From contig CAIKBL010000069.1 in the NCBI GenBank assembly GCA_903825645.1, positions 55,247-119,246 of the forward strand: a stretch of 64,000 nucleotides of DNA, given 5' to 3'. The translations under genes were made by a program, and so were the position numbers. The notes under the pieces are model-generated. The model saw nothing but the letters and a program-made list of their open reading frames with translations, searched no databases and was not told the DNA's origin. This document shows, piece after piece, positions 47,671 through 56,578 of this stretch (its first letter is position 1; the number at the start of each line of letters is the position of its first letter). This stretch comes from an uncultured Pseudomonadota bacterium. Lineage in GTDB: Bacteria > Pseudomonadota > Gammaproteobacteria > Ga0077536.

Positions 47671-48843
47671 ATGGATTCCATTCATGACCAGGCTTGCATT
47701 GTGGGGATCGGACACACGGAATACTCGCGGGATTCTGGACGCAGTGAACTGAAGCTCGCTTGTGAAGCGATTAGTGCAGCACTGGCAGATGCGGGCCTAA
47801 CCCCCGCGGACGTCGACGGTATCGCGAAATACACCATGGACAACAACGACGTGGTAGATATCGCGCGTGCCCTTGGTATCCCGCAACTTCGGTTTTTCGG
47901 TGAGGTGGCCTACGGCGGTGGGGGTGGCCCTGTCGGTACGGTCATGCTGGCAGCGATGGCGGTTGCCACGGGACAAGCGAAGGCGGTGATTGCCTTCCGC
48001 GCGATGAATGAACGTTCCTGTCGGGGCACTCCGCGGTTCGGGCAGGCGGGAACTGCGCCGGGGGCGAGTGGCCTGCACAGCTACCTTGGGCCCTACGGAT
48101 TATTCAGCCCAGCCCAGATGGTCGGGTTGGCGGCGCGCCGGCACATGCATTTATACGGGACAGAGTCGCAGCATTTCGGTGCGATTGCGGTGACTTGTCG
48201 GCATCACGCTAATCTGAACCCGAATGCGATGATGTACGGTCGGCCGATGACGCTCGAAGACCATCAGAACTCTCGCATGATTTCTGACCCGGTTAGACTG
48301 TTGGACTGTTGCCTTGAGACGGATGGCGGCGCTGCGATCATCGTGACGACGCGCGAACGTGCTCGGGACATGTGCCAGCGGCCTGTGCATATCGCGGCAG
48401 GTGGTTTGGGCGCAGGCGCCTGGAATCATCGATCTATCGTCAAAGACGTCGATTCGCCGGCGAGCGAATCTACGGTCATCGCACAGCGTATTTTCAAGGA
48501 CGCGGGGATCACCCATGACGACATCGATGCGCTCTACATTTACGATCATTTCACGCCGCTGGTGCTGATGGCGTTGGAGGATTATGGTTTCTGTAAGCGA
48601 GGAGAAGGAAAAGATTTCGTCGGTGACGGCAGTCGTTTTCGTTGGCCGCACGGGGGTTTGCCGCTCAATACTAGTGGTGGCAATCTTTCTGAGGGCTATA
48701 TGCATGGTATGCAGAACACCATAGAAGCCGTTCGACAACTCCGCGGAACCGCAAGATGTCAGGTGAAAGATGCGCGGCACGCTTTCGTCTCCTCCGGTAA
48801 CGCGGTCCCGACCTCCGCGATGATTCTGCGGAGTGATGCATGA
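47671..48843 (+). CDS. thiolase-like (SCP-x type) acyl-CoA enzyme
   Basis: 390 residues from the ATG at 47671. Thiolase fold with CIVGIGHTEYSRDSGRS at the start, the GQAKAVIAFRAMNERS segment and a C-terminal LNTSGGNLSEGYMHGMQ block. Proteins of this subgroup work with a small Zn-ribbon/OB-fold partner, and exactly such a gene follows with an ATGA overlap. The pair may form or cleave a C-C bond in side-chain degradation (for example of sterol- or terpenoid-type acyl-CoAs), but this is inference. Confidence 0.87.
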   Translation: MDSIHDQACIVGIGHTEYSRDSGRSELKLACEAISAALADAGLTPADVDGIAKYTMDNNDVVDIARALGIPQLRFFGEVAYGGGGGPVGTVMLAAMAVATGQAKAVIAFRAMNERSCRGTPRFGQAGTAPGASGLHSYLGPYGLFSPAQMVGLAARRHMHLYGTESQHFGAIAVTCRHHANLNPNAMMYGRPMTLEDHQNSRMISDPVRLLDCCLETDGGAAIIVTTRERARDMCQRPVHIAAGGLGAGAWNHRSIVKDVDSPASESTVIAQRIFKDAGITHDDIDALYIYDHFTPLVLMALEDYGFCKRGEGKDFVGDGSRFRWPHGGLPLNTSGGNLSEGYMHGMQNTIEAVRQLRGTARCQVKDARHAFVSSGNAVPTSAMILRSDA

Positions 48844-49268
48844 GCAACCATAACGCCCCCGCCTTTCCTTATCCGATTCCGGAGTATGGTACTGAGCCTT
48901 ATTGGGCGGCATGTAACGAAGAGCGTCTGGTGATGCAGCGCTGCGCTTCCTGCGGCCAGTTTCGGTGGCAGCCGGCGCCTATCTGCATCCATTGCCAGGC
49001 AGACGGCTTTACCTGGTCTCCGCTAAGCGGACGGGGACGGATCTATACTTGGACGGTGGTCACCCATCCGATTCATCCCGCAGCCGTGGCCAAAGTGCCT
49101 TACGTGGTGGTGGAAGTCGAACTAGAAGAGCAAGCGGGCCTTCGCATGCTGAGCAATCTGGTTGACGCGAATTTGGCGGACATCGTTTTTGACGCCCCGG
49201 TCATAGTCGGTTTCGATCGACATCCCGCCGGACAACTCCTACCGATATTTCGACTCGCACGCCCATGA
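48840..49268 (+). CDS. Zn-ribbon/OB-fold acyl-CoA-associated protein (DUF35)
   Basis: 142 residues. An N-terminal rubredoxin-like zinc ribbon (CASCGQFRWQP...CIHC) is followed by an OB-fold (GRGRIYTWTVVTHPIH). These proteins are obligate partners of SCP-x type thiolases. It overlaps both neighbours by ATGA. Confidence 0.9.
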   Translation: MSNHNAPAFPYPIPEYGTEPYWAACNEERLVMQRCASCGQFRWQPAPICIHCQADGFTWSPLSGRGRIYTWTVVTHPIHPAAVAKVPYVVVEVELEEQAGLRMLSNLVDANLADIVFDAPVIVGFDRHPAGQLLPIFRLARP

Positions 49269-50401
49269 ATTCGCCTATCTGCGCCCTGCTAGGAATCGAA
49301 TTTCCACTGCTCGCGTTCAGTCATTGCCGCGACGTGGTGGTGGAAGTCTCGAGAGCAGGCGGCATGGGCATCTTCGGAGTAGCGGCCACCACGCCAGAGG
49401 AGCTCGAAATCGAGCTTGCGTGGATTGACGCGCATATCGATGGTAAGCCCTATGGTGTCGACCTCATCGTCCCCACCCATTTCGTAGGGAAAGGCGAAGC
49501 CAGCGCGGCGGAGATGGCGGTCGCTATCCCGGAGACTCATCGTCAGTTCGTGCGGGACTTGCTGGCCCGTTATGGTATCGACAGTGCAGATCTGACCGAC
49601 ACGGTATTTACGCAGGGCTCCGCGTTTAGCGAGAACATGCGCGAGGAGGGTGCATTACGCCAACTTGATGTCGCTTTTGCACACCCGATAGGCCTGATCG
49701 CCAATGCCCTCGGGGTACCACCCGATTACATGCGAGAACGATCCAAGCAGGAAGGAGTCCCGGTTGCCGCATTGGTGGGTGCCAAGGAGCACGCGATACG
49801 GCAGGTACGGGCCGGCGTAGATATCTTGGTCGCGGCCGGCGGAGAAGCGGGTGGCCACTGCGGTGAGATCTCAACGCTCGTGCTTGTTCCGGAGGTTCAA
49901 GCGGCCATTCAGCCGTACCGAGATGTGCCCATTCTGGCAGCCGGCGGCATTGTGACCGGGCGACAGATGGCGGCTTGCATGGCGATGGGTGCCGCCGGCG
50001 CCTGGACGGGCTCGGTGTGGCTCACGACGCATGAAGCGGAGACCTCCGCCGTAGTGAAAGAGAAAATGCTGGCCGCCGGTGCCCGCGATACTGTTCGCGC
50101 GAAGTCGCGCACTGGAAAGTATTCGCGGCAACTCCGCTCACCCTGGACCGACGCCTGGGAGGCTGCCGCCGCCCCGCCGCCGCTGCCGATGCCGATCCAG
50201 GCTAATCTCGTTGCTGCCGCACACGCTAAAATCAATCGACTCGCCGAGGTGGGACACCCGGGTGCGCAAGCGCTCGCGACTTATTTTGTCGGACAGGGTG
50301 TTGGTCTGATGAGTACCGCGCTGTCCGCAAAGGCCGTTGTCTATGAATTCATGACAGACTTCCTGGCGGCGACCGAGCGGCTTCGTGCCTTCAGCGAGTA
50401 G
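49265..50401 (+). CDS. nitronate monooxygenase/YrpB-type flavin oxidoreductase
   Basis: 378 residues, TIM-barrel FMN enzyme of the 2-nitropropane dioxygenase family. Features: GGMGIFGVAATTPEELE, GVDILVAAGGEAGGHCGEIST and the phosphate-binding VPILAAGGIVTGRQMAACMAMGA. Members include nitronate monooxygenases and NADH:quinone or enoyl reductases. The operon context (thiolase and OB-fold) suggests a role in acyl-CoA catabolism rather than nitronate detoxification. Confidence 0.87.
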   Translation: MNSPICALLGIEFPLLAFSHCRDVVVEVSRAGGMGIFGVAATTPEELEIELAWIDAHIDGKPYGVDLIVPTHFVGKGEASAAEMAVAIPETHRQFVRDLLARYGIDSADLTDTVFTQGSAFSENMREEGALRQLDVAFAHPIGLIANALGVPPDYMRERSKQEGVPVAALVGAKEHAIRQVRAGVDILVAAGGEAGGHCGEISTLVLVPEVQAAIQPYRDVPILAAGGIVTGRQMAACMAMGAAGAWTGSVWLTTHEAETSAVVKEKMLAAGARDTVRAKSRTGKYSRQLRSPWTDAWEAAAAPPPLPMPIQANLVAAAHAKINRLAEVGHPGAQALATYFVGQGVGLMSTALSAKAVVYEFMTDFLAATERLRAFSE

Positions 50402-50524
50402 TCCTTTTCACGCAGGCGTTCACTTTTCGGCATTCCGCCCGGTTTCTTTTAACGCGTGCTGTTCACCCACAGGTGCAGATTGCGATAAGACCGCCGCCAT
50501 GCGTCGTCTTTGCGAATCGTTACG

Positions 50525-51403
50525 CTAGGGTGCGGTACGGGGTAGGTCCAGCGTGGTGACGCGTCGCAAGTCACGGCGATATTGTGTGTCCTGAAAAGGT
50601 CGCGCCCGATGCATGGTCGCCAGGTTATCCCAGATCACGAGATCCTCGTTTTCCCAGCGGTGGCGATACACGTACTGCGGTTGTGTTGCGTGCTCGATCA
50701 AATCGTGCAGCAAGAGCCGACCTTCTGGGAGCGGCCAGCCCATGATGGAAGTAGCGTGCGACGCCAAATAGAGCGCGCGACGCTGGGTGACAGAATTCAC
50801 GCGAACTAGCGGCTGGACGACACCTTTTAGTTTCTCGGCTTCATCAGCCGAAAATTCAAAACCGAGTATCTGCCTTGAATAGGCGATGGAATGCTGTGCA
50901 TGGAGCGGGGCAACGGTGTGTTTCATTTCTGCCGTAAGATCGTCGTAGGCAGCACGCATATCCGCAAATTCCGTGTCGGCATCCACCGGCGGTAGCGCGC
51001 GCGCAGATAACAGCGAATAACGTCCGTGAGGCTCCACAAACGACGCGTCGGTGTGCCACAGTCGGTTGGCTAGCCCGTAATGTCTTCTTCGATCATCGGT
51101 CGCCAGCAATTGCCCGTTCTCATCTAGGTTGGAGATGTCTGCCAGCGCCTCGTTGCCGAAGCGGTTTGTCCCCAGCGCAGAAGAACCGGTTTTGGCGTGC
51201 AGCGTGCCATCAAAGCGCTCGGCGAAGGCGAGCTGTGCGTCATCCGTCATGGGTTGGTTACGAAACACCAGTACGCCGTATTGATGCATCCCTTGTCGGA
51301 TAGCCTCGAGTAGGCCCGGATCATCCGTCTCTCGCAGGTCGATTGGACTGACTTGCGCCGCGAAGAGCGGGTGGAGCGGGCTGAAAGACAAGGTCATGGA
51401 CAT
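50525..51403 (-). CDS. TauD/TfdA-family Fe(II)/2-oxoglutarate dioxygenase
   Basis: 292 residues. The iron-binding HxD is in LWHTDASF and the distal His in MHRARPF; the arginine that binds 2-oxoglutarate lies in YRRDLRRVT. Relatives desaturate or hydroxylate taurine, 2,4-D and alkylsulfates. It lies 54 bases after the CxxC gene on the minus strand, probably in the operon with the UGSC selenoprotein. Confidence 0.92.
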   Translation of the reverse strand: MSMTLSFSPLHPLFAAQVSPIDLRETDDPGLLEAIRQGMHQYGVLVFRNQPMTDDAQLAFAERFDGTLHAKTGSSALGTNRFGNEALADISNLDENGQLLATDDRRRHYGLANRLWHTDASFVEPHGRYSLLSARALPPVDADTEFADMRAAYDDLTAEMKHTVAPLHAQHSIAYSRQILGFEFSADEAEKLKGVVQPLVRVNSVTQRRALYLASHATSIMGWPLPEGRLLLHDLIEHATQPQYVYRHRWENEDLVIWDNLATMHRARPFQDTQYRRDLRRVTTLDLPRTAP

Positions 51404-51456
51404 CTCCCGGGTAAAGGCTTTTCAAGCATAGGCGCTCGACATGCACGCGAAAAGGG

Positions 51457-52533
51457 TCACGTCTCTTTTTTCGCCGGCCAGGGTGTCCTCGCGAGTGTAC
51501 GGAGTGGCGAACCGTCGGCCCGCGAAATGACGCGGGTGATTGTGCGGGTGGTATCGCCGAAAGTCGGCAACCAACAGGAGTGACGTCCAAACCCGCCCAA
51601 GACGATGATCACTAAGTCAGCAGGCGTCTTGATGATCGGGACTTGCGCGGCCGCAGGGAAAAGGTCCGGAAACATGCCCGCCATGCCACCTCGTGCCCAC
51701 GGGGTCCGGGGTAGACGGACATGGTCGAATACGAATTGGCGGATGTCGTCCTTGGAAAAGCCATCCGCCGCCAGGATTGCCGCGTGTTCCGGCCCAAGGG
51801 CAAGAGTCGGTTGTCCGTAGAGATAAGCATTGTTGCAGCCCATGTTGTTCATCGAACCCGCGAGCGTTGCCAAGATCCCGTCGGCGCGCTGACTGACGTG
51901 ATCATTGATGTTATGGGGCCCCTCCGCGCCGGTGACGGTCACGGTTGAATCTTCGGGCGCGAAGCCACGTTCGACGTGGAGCGGTGGCCAAGGACTCTCC
52001 GCCTCGTTCTCTGCAACGCAAAAAGCATATTTTGCGGGCTGTCCCTGTGTAGATCGATCGAGCACACCAGGGATCCCGCCACCGACATTGAGCAGGATCA
52101 GGCGTATAGCGCGCCCGATCGTGGCGTTTGCACGCATACCCGGGCCGAATGCGCCGTAGCGCGCGTTAATGCCGAGTTCCTGGGCAAGCGGGCCATTGAC
52201 GATGACGCACGGTGCGCAGGGGTGCGTGGTCGCTTGCACGGCAAACAGATTAAAGGCGGGATCGAGCATCGCCTGAACCGCCGTGAGTACCACCGGAAAA
52301 TAGGCAGGCCGACAACCCGCCATCACCGCGTTGACGGCCAGAATCTCCGGAGTCACGATGCCTTGTCGAGGAGGCATCGTGCCGAGTTCGGCGTCTCGGG
52401 CATGATCGCAATACGTCAGCATTGCGGTAACCCGAGCAGGCGTGGGTGGCACGACGGGGAGGCCATCTGTCCAGCCGCGTGTCTCGAATTCGTCGTCGAG
52501 CGTTTTCGGATCGAGAAGCAGGGTACGGGTCAT
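51457..52533 (-). CDS. conserved CxxC protein coupled to the UGSC selenoprotein
   Basis: 358 residues from the ATG at 52533, which overlaps the stop of the selenoprotein gene (ATGA). I do not recognise a named family. The start MTRTLLLDPKTLDDEFETRG, a WTDGLPVVPPTPARV segment and ATTHPCAPCVIVNGP stand out. The CAPC pair (C106, C109) could be a redox or metal site. MGCNNAYLYGQPTLALGPEHAAILAADGF is another conserved-looking stretch. There is no signal peptide or membrane helix. Tight coupling to a Sec-Gly-Ser-Cys protein suggests the two act together. Function unknown. Confidence 0.8.
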   Translation of the reverse strand: MTRTLLLDPKTLDDEFETRGWTDGLPVVPPTPARVTAMLTYCDHARDAELGTMPPRQGIVTPEILAVNAVMAGCRPAYFPVVLTAVQAMLDPAFNLFAVQATTHPCAPCVIVNGPLAQELGINARYGAFGPGMRANATIGRAIRLILLNVGGGIPGVLDRSTQGQPAKYAFCVAENEAESPWPPLHVERGFAPEDSTVTVTGAEGPHNINDHVSQRADGILATLAGSMNNMGCNNAYLYGQPTLALGPEHAAILAADGFSKDDIRQFVFDHVRLPRTPWARGGMAGMFPDLFPAAAQVPIIKTPADLVIIVLGGFGRHSCWLPTFGDTTRTITRVISRADGSPLRTLARTPWPAKKET

Positions 52534-53180
52534 GGTCTGGCTATCAGGCCGGCGTCGATAGCGCACATCTCGTCGACGCAGATGGCGCCACCGGGAAGAC
52601 GCCGTTCGGTCAGGTGTTGGAAGCTTTGCTGGTGGCGTGCCGTGACCGCGCTTACGGGTGCGGTTAGGGCATACAGAATTTCGGGCACGATAGCGCTCGC
52701 TTTTGCTGCCACGAGGGTCGGCGAATTTCCTGCCAGAGGATGTGGGATCGCGACTAGCGGCAGCGCAGGCAGCCCAAGTACCTCCGCTTCGGCGCGTCCT
52801 AGCGGGCCGAATTCATCGCTGCAGATGACGGTGGTTGGGATCCCCGCCCGCTCCAGCGCGACTGCGTCATGGACACTCCACGACGTACAGGATCCTCAGT
52901 CTGCGATGGCGAGGATTACCGCGTCGCAAGTCTTGAGGTGGGCCATGACTTCTGCCGGTGCAGCCGCGGTGGCGTTTTTGGCGAGCAGGACGGTATCGAA
53001 CGAGTGCCCGGCTTCACGAAGAATGGCCGCTACCTGTCGCAGCAAATCCCCGGCGTTTGCCTTCATGTTGTCAAGCCACCCGATGCGGGCACCTTGCAGG
53101 TGCGTCAGTCGTGTCGCCAGCGGATGCACCTGCGTCCGGCTCATGGCGACGGGAACAAGGACCTCAACAGGAGTACGCAT
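52530..53180 (-). CDS. UGSC-family selenoprotein
   Basis: The frame from the ATG at 53180 reaches a TGA at 52898-52896 that is in frame with a further 121 sense codons, ending at a TGA at 52530. Read with selenocysteine, it gives 216 residues with the motif AD-Sec-GSCTSW (Sec95, Cys98) followed by SVHDAVALERAGIPTTVICSDEF. This matches the UGSC family of selenoproteins described from marine metagenomes, where Sec-Gly-Ser-Cys gives the name. A SECIS-like stem-loop follows the TGA. The genome has selA, selB and tRNA-Sec 6-10 kb away. Without recoding it would be split into a 94-residue fragment and an orphan tail, and a long antisense frame could be called instead. The function is unknown; the UxxC motif suggests redox chemistry. 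It overlaps the CxxC gene downstream and follows a DMT exporter gene by 93 bases. Confidence 0.9.
52862..52890 (-). promoter_or_regulatory. SECIS element of the UGSC gene
   Basis: Just after the TGA, CGTCGTGG pairs with CCATGACG (8 bp, one G-U) around loop AGTGT; CTG/CAG extends the stem past a 2-nt bulge. The loop begins 18 nt after the TGA and its second base is G, matching the rules for bacterial SECIS elements (loop 16-37 nt from the UGA, small apical loop, G in the first two positions). It should recruit SelB with Sec-tRNA. Confidence 0.8.
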
Positions 53181-53273
53181 GGCAATCTCTCTCGTGGTAC
53201 CGGAAGGCTGTATTGTCAGGCAGGTCGGTCAGATTGCCAACCGTTCAGTGGACCGGGAGCTGGGGGGCGCGCT

Positions 53274-54185
53274 TTAACGCGTGAGGCGTCGTCTTGGCCG
53301 CAGCTTAGCGCTCTCGACGAGCAGCACGGCAGAGACCACCATCCCGATGCCGATTAACTGACGGGTACCCAGTTGCTGGTCAAGCAACAAATAGCCGAAC
53401 AAGACGCTGGTGGCCGGCTCAATATTCATGAACAAAGACGCCTTTACTGGGCCGATTTCGGCTACGACGACAAACAGCGAGATGATCCCGAACGAATAAC
53501 ACAGTGCACCGCCAATGAAAGCGACGATCGCCTCCGGTGTGTTCGGAAGCCCGATGCCGCCATTCACCACGCCGACGATCGCGAAAACCGTGATAGCGCT
53601 TCCCAGCATATGCAGCGTGATGGGCCGGGAATCACCCTGCCCCCGAATTTTGGCGCTCAAGGTCACGACTATCGTCACACCCAACGCACTGAGTAGACAA
53701 AGCGTGATACCGACATGATGGAGCGGTGCGCCAAATACATCGAGGGCGAGCAGAATCCCCGTAAAAGCCGTGACGAGCGCGAGCGCCGTACGCATGTCGA
53801 ACAGTTGTCGGCCACCCCACCATTCAACGAGGCCGATCAGCAGGGGAAAAGTATAAAAAGTCGCAATGACCAACGCGACGGGGAGGTATTTGATCGCAAC
53901 GAGTACGCCAAATGAGTAGCTCGCAAAGATAATGCCGAGGAGCAATGCAGACCGTCGCTGCGGCATGGGTAAGCTACGTGGAATGCCCTGGACTCGGAGT
54001 AACAAATAAAGGAGGGCAAAGGCTAGGCAGGAACGGAACAGCAGCACGGCAAGCGGTGTCGCGCCGCCTCGATACGAGAATGCCGAGAGACTCGTACTCC
54101 CCGCGAAGGTGATGCCGATGATCAGGACCTTCACGATGCCACGCCAAGGTGTGCCGACTGGCGCCGAGACCTGCAGGATTTTCAT
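53274..54185 (-). CDS. EamA-family (DMT) transporter
   Basis: 303 residues with ten predicted membrane helices in two EamA repeats. The N-terminal IIGITFAGSTSLSAFSYRGGATPLAVLLFRS segment and C-terminal INIEPATSVLFGYLLLDQQLG-like FMNIEPATSVLFG are typical. Members export amino acids or metabolites. It is the first gene of the minus-strand EamA-UGSC-CxxC-TauD unit. Its substrate may be the product or by-product of that unit. Confidence 0.88.
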   Translation of the reverse strand: MKILQVSAPVGTPWRGIVKVLIIGITFAGSTSLSAFSYRGGATPLAVLLFRSCLAFALLYLLLRVQGIPRSLPMPQRRSALLLGIIFASYSFGVLVAIKYLPVALVIATFYTFPLLIGLVEWWGGRQLFDMRTALALVTAFTGILLALDVFGAPLHHVGITLCLLSALGVTIVVTLSAKIRGQGDSRPITLHMLGSAITVFAIVGVVNGGIGLPNTPEAIVAFIGGALCYSFGIISLFVVVAEIGPVKASLFMNIEPATSVLFGYLLLDQQLGTRQLIGIGMVVSAVLLVESAKLRPRRRLTR

Positions 54186-54330
54186 AGGTTGGAGGATATA
54201 GGCTCAGTCCCCTGAGCGACAGTCTCGGCGCGAAAGCGGATGTGCCAGATATGTTGGTGGTCGTGCGTATCCTAACGGGGTACGCTTGCGACTGTAGCGA
54301 TCTGCACCTGATCTTGATGAGGCCTTGACC

Positions 54331-55194
54331 ATGAACGATTACGCTGACTTTTGGTACGACAGTTCGGATGGCCTGCGGCTGTATGCCCGCAACTATTCCC
54401 ATCCTTCACCCCGAGCGACGATTCTCTGCATGCCTGGCCTGACGCGCAATGCCGCCGACTTTTCTGAGCTCTGCGAGGCGTTGCGTGGGGACTATCGGGT
54501 ACTTGCGGTCGATCAACGCGGGCGGGGCCGATCTGCGTATGCGCTTGATCCGGCGACTTATAATCCGCTTGTTTATGTAAAAGATATGTTCAGGATGCTG
54601 GATGTTCTGAACCTTCCCCGGATCATCGCGATCGGGACGTCGATGGGTGGGATCATGAGTCTCCTCATGGGTGCCATGCAACCGCAACGCCTGGTTGGCG
54701 TGGTGCTCAATGACATCGGACCGGTGATCGATCCGGTCGGTCTTGATCGGATCCGTCGTTACGTCGGGAAGATCCCCGCCGTGGCTTCGTGGGACGAAGC
54801 CGTAGCCCAGGTGCGTGCCCTTAATGCCCCGGTCTTCCCGGACTGGCAGGCGGCTGACTGGCAGCGTTTTACCCGCAAGCTTTATCACGAAGATCCCCAA
54901 GGGATCCCGCATTTAGCCTACGATCCGGCGATTGCAATGTCCCTCCAAGAAACGGCAGGGACGCCGGCGCTCGATCTTTGGCCCGCCTTCGGGGCGTTTG
55001 AATCCATTCCAATGCTCGTTATCCGGGGGGCAACGTCGGATATTCTCTCCCCGGCCTGTGTCGCTGAAATGGCGCGACGTAAACCCGATATGGTGACGGT
55101 GGAGATCCCTGATCGGGGACATGCACCGATGCTCGACGAGCCAGGCGCACGGACCGCCATTCACGCCTTCCTAGCGAGTCTGCCGCGAGACTGA
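54331..55194 (+). CDS. alpha/beta-fold hydrolase
   Basis: 287 residues from the ATG at 54331 (a TTG lies two codons earlier). The nucleophile elbow GTSMGG, a D in RGATSDILSP and the catalytic His in DRGHAPML complete a Ser-Asp-His triad. Close to esterases/peroxidase-like hydrolases of the epoxide-hydrolase clan. No signal peptide. It converges with trpB2, 20 bases apart. Confidence 0.9.
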   Translation: MNDYADFWYDSSDGLRLYARNYSHPSPRATILCMPGLTRNAADFSELCEALRGDYRVLAVDQRGRGRSAYALDPATYNPLVYVKDMFRMLDVLNLPRIIAIGTSMGGIMSLLMGAMQPQRLVGVVLNDIGPVIDPVGLDRIRRYVGKIPAVASWDEAVAQVRALNAPVFPDWQAADWQRFTRKLYHEDPQGIPHLAYDPAIAMSLQETAGTPALDLWPAFGAFESIPMLVIRGATSDILSPACVAEMARRKPDMVTVEIPDRGHAPMLDEPGARTAIHAFLASLPRD

Positions 55195-55214
55195 AGGAGC
55201 CTTTTGGGGGCGCG

Positions 55215-56576
55215 TCAGGCCTGCACAATGTTCGGCAGATCTTTCAGCGCCTCGTCAATCGCGGCTTGGGGGTGGTCGTAACGTTGTAATTCCCCCCGCG
55301 CAAAGGCGGCATAGGACATCATGTCGAAATTGCCATGACCCGAAAGGTTGAACAAGATCACCTTCCGCTCCCCGCGGAGCGTGCACTGGCGAGCTTCCAT
55401 AATGGCGGCATGGACCGCATGATTTGATTCCGGTGCAGGTAACACGCCTTCTGCACGCCCGAACAGAAGGCCACTCTCAAAGACGTCCACTTGATCAAAG
55501 GCCTGTGCCTCGATGTGCCCGCCTGCGAGCAGGGCGGAGACCTGCGGTGCCATGCCGTGATAGCGCAATCCCCCTGCGTGGATACCGGGCGGTACAAAGC
55601 CATGGCCGAGGGTATACATCTTGCAGATGGGTGCGATCCCGGCGGCGTCCGCTGAATCCCACGTATAGGTTCCACGCGTTAAGGTCGGGCAGGCCGAAGG
55701 CTCCACCGCTATGATTCGGGTGCGTTGGCCGTGGCGCAGATTTTCGCGCACGAAGGGGAACGTGATCCCGGCAAAATTGGATCCGCCCCCGGCACAACCG
55801 ATGACGATATCCGGATATTCATTCGCCAGTTCCATCTGTTTGAGCGATTCTTCCCCGATCACGGTCTGATGCAGCAGGACGTGAGGCAGGAAAGAGCCCA
55901 GCGAATATTTTTTTGCGCCGCTTGAGGTGGCCGCGGCCTCGATCCCTTCCGAAATAGCCATGCCGAGCGAGCCAGGATGTTTCGGGTCGAGGGCTAGAAA
56001 TTGGCGCCCGGCGGCGGTACGGGATGACGGGCTGGCATAGACCTGTGCACCGTAACTTTCCATCACGAAACGCCGAAAAGGTTTCTGATTATAAGAGAGG
56101 CGTACCATGTAGACTTCGCAACCCAGACCGAAGAAGTTGCATCCCATCGACAGGGCTGAGCCCCACTGACCGGCGCCGGTTTCGGTGGTAAAGGCTTTTC
56201 CCCCCTCTTCCTTCAGGTAGAAAGCCTGTGCGACGGCCGTGTTGGCTTTGTGCGATCCGACGGGCGAGACACCCTCATTTTTGTAATAGATATGTGCGGG
56301 TGTGCCGAGAACCTTCTCGAGGCGATGTGCCCGCATCAGTGGCGTCGGCCGCCATAACTTATACAGTTCGCGGACCGGCTCGGGAATTTCGATTGCCTCC
56401 TCGCGGGCCATGTCCTGGGCGATCAATCCGCGCGGACTAATGACCGACATAAACGCCAGATCGACAGGCTGGTGCGTGACGGGATGCAGGGGCGCCGGCG
56501 TTGGCAGATCTGCATTCAGGTTGTACCAAGAACGCGGCAGATCGGACTCGCTGAGGTCGAAGCGTGTTCTGCTCAT
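55215..56576 (-). CDS. trpB2: TrpB2-type tryptophan synthase beta-like protein
   Basis: 453 residues from the ATG at 56576, longer than the ~400 of TrpB1 and typical for TrpB2. The PLP lysine is in GSHKANTA; the phosphate-binding loop is GCAGGGSNFAG; the N-terminal WRPTPLMRAHRLE and C-terminal NLSGHGNFDMMSY are standard. TrpB2 makes tryptophan from indole and serine without needing TrpA. No trpA is adjacent; it starts 2 bases after the hisH stop, an unusual neighbourhood. Confidence 0.94.
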   Translation of the reverse strand: MSRTRFDLSESDLPRSWYNLNADLPTPAPLHPVTHQPVDLAFMSVISPRGLIAQDMAREEAIEIPEPVRELYKLWRPTPLMRAHRLEKVLGTPAHIYYKNEGVSPVGSHKANTAVAQAFYLKEEGGKAFTTETGAGQWGSALSMGCNFFGLGCEVYMVRLSYNQKPFRRFVMESYGAQVYASPSSRTAAGRQFLALDPKHPGSLGMAISEGIEAAATSSGAKKYSLGSFLPHVLLHQTVIGEESLKQMELANEYPDIVIGCAGGGSNFAGITFPFVRENLRHGQRTRIIAVEPSACPTLTRGTYTWDSADAAGIAPICKMYTLGHGFVPPGIHAGGLRYHGMAPQVSALLAGGHIEAQAFDQVDVFESGLLFGRAEGVLPAPESNHAVHAAIMEARQCTLRGERKVILFNLSGHGNFDMMSYAAFARGELQRYDHPQAAIDEALKDLPNIVQA

Positions 56577-56578
56577 GA

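Noticed and set aside
51976..53277. A 433-codon plus-strand open frame covering the UGSC and CxxC genes
   Set aside because: It is antisense to two well-supported genes, has low-complexity composition and no recognisable domain. Gene callers that ignore Sec may choose it by mistake.
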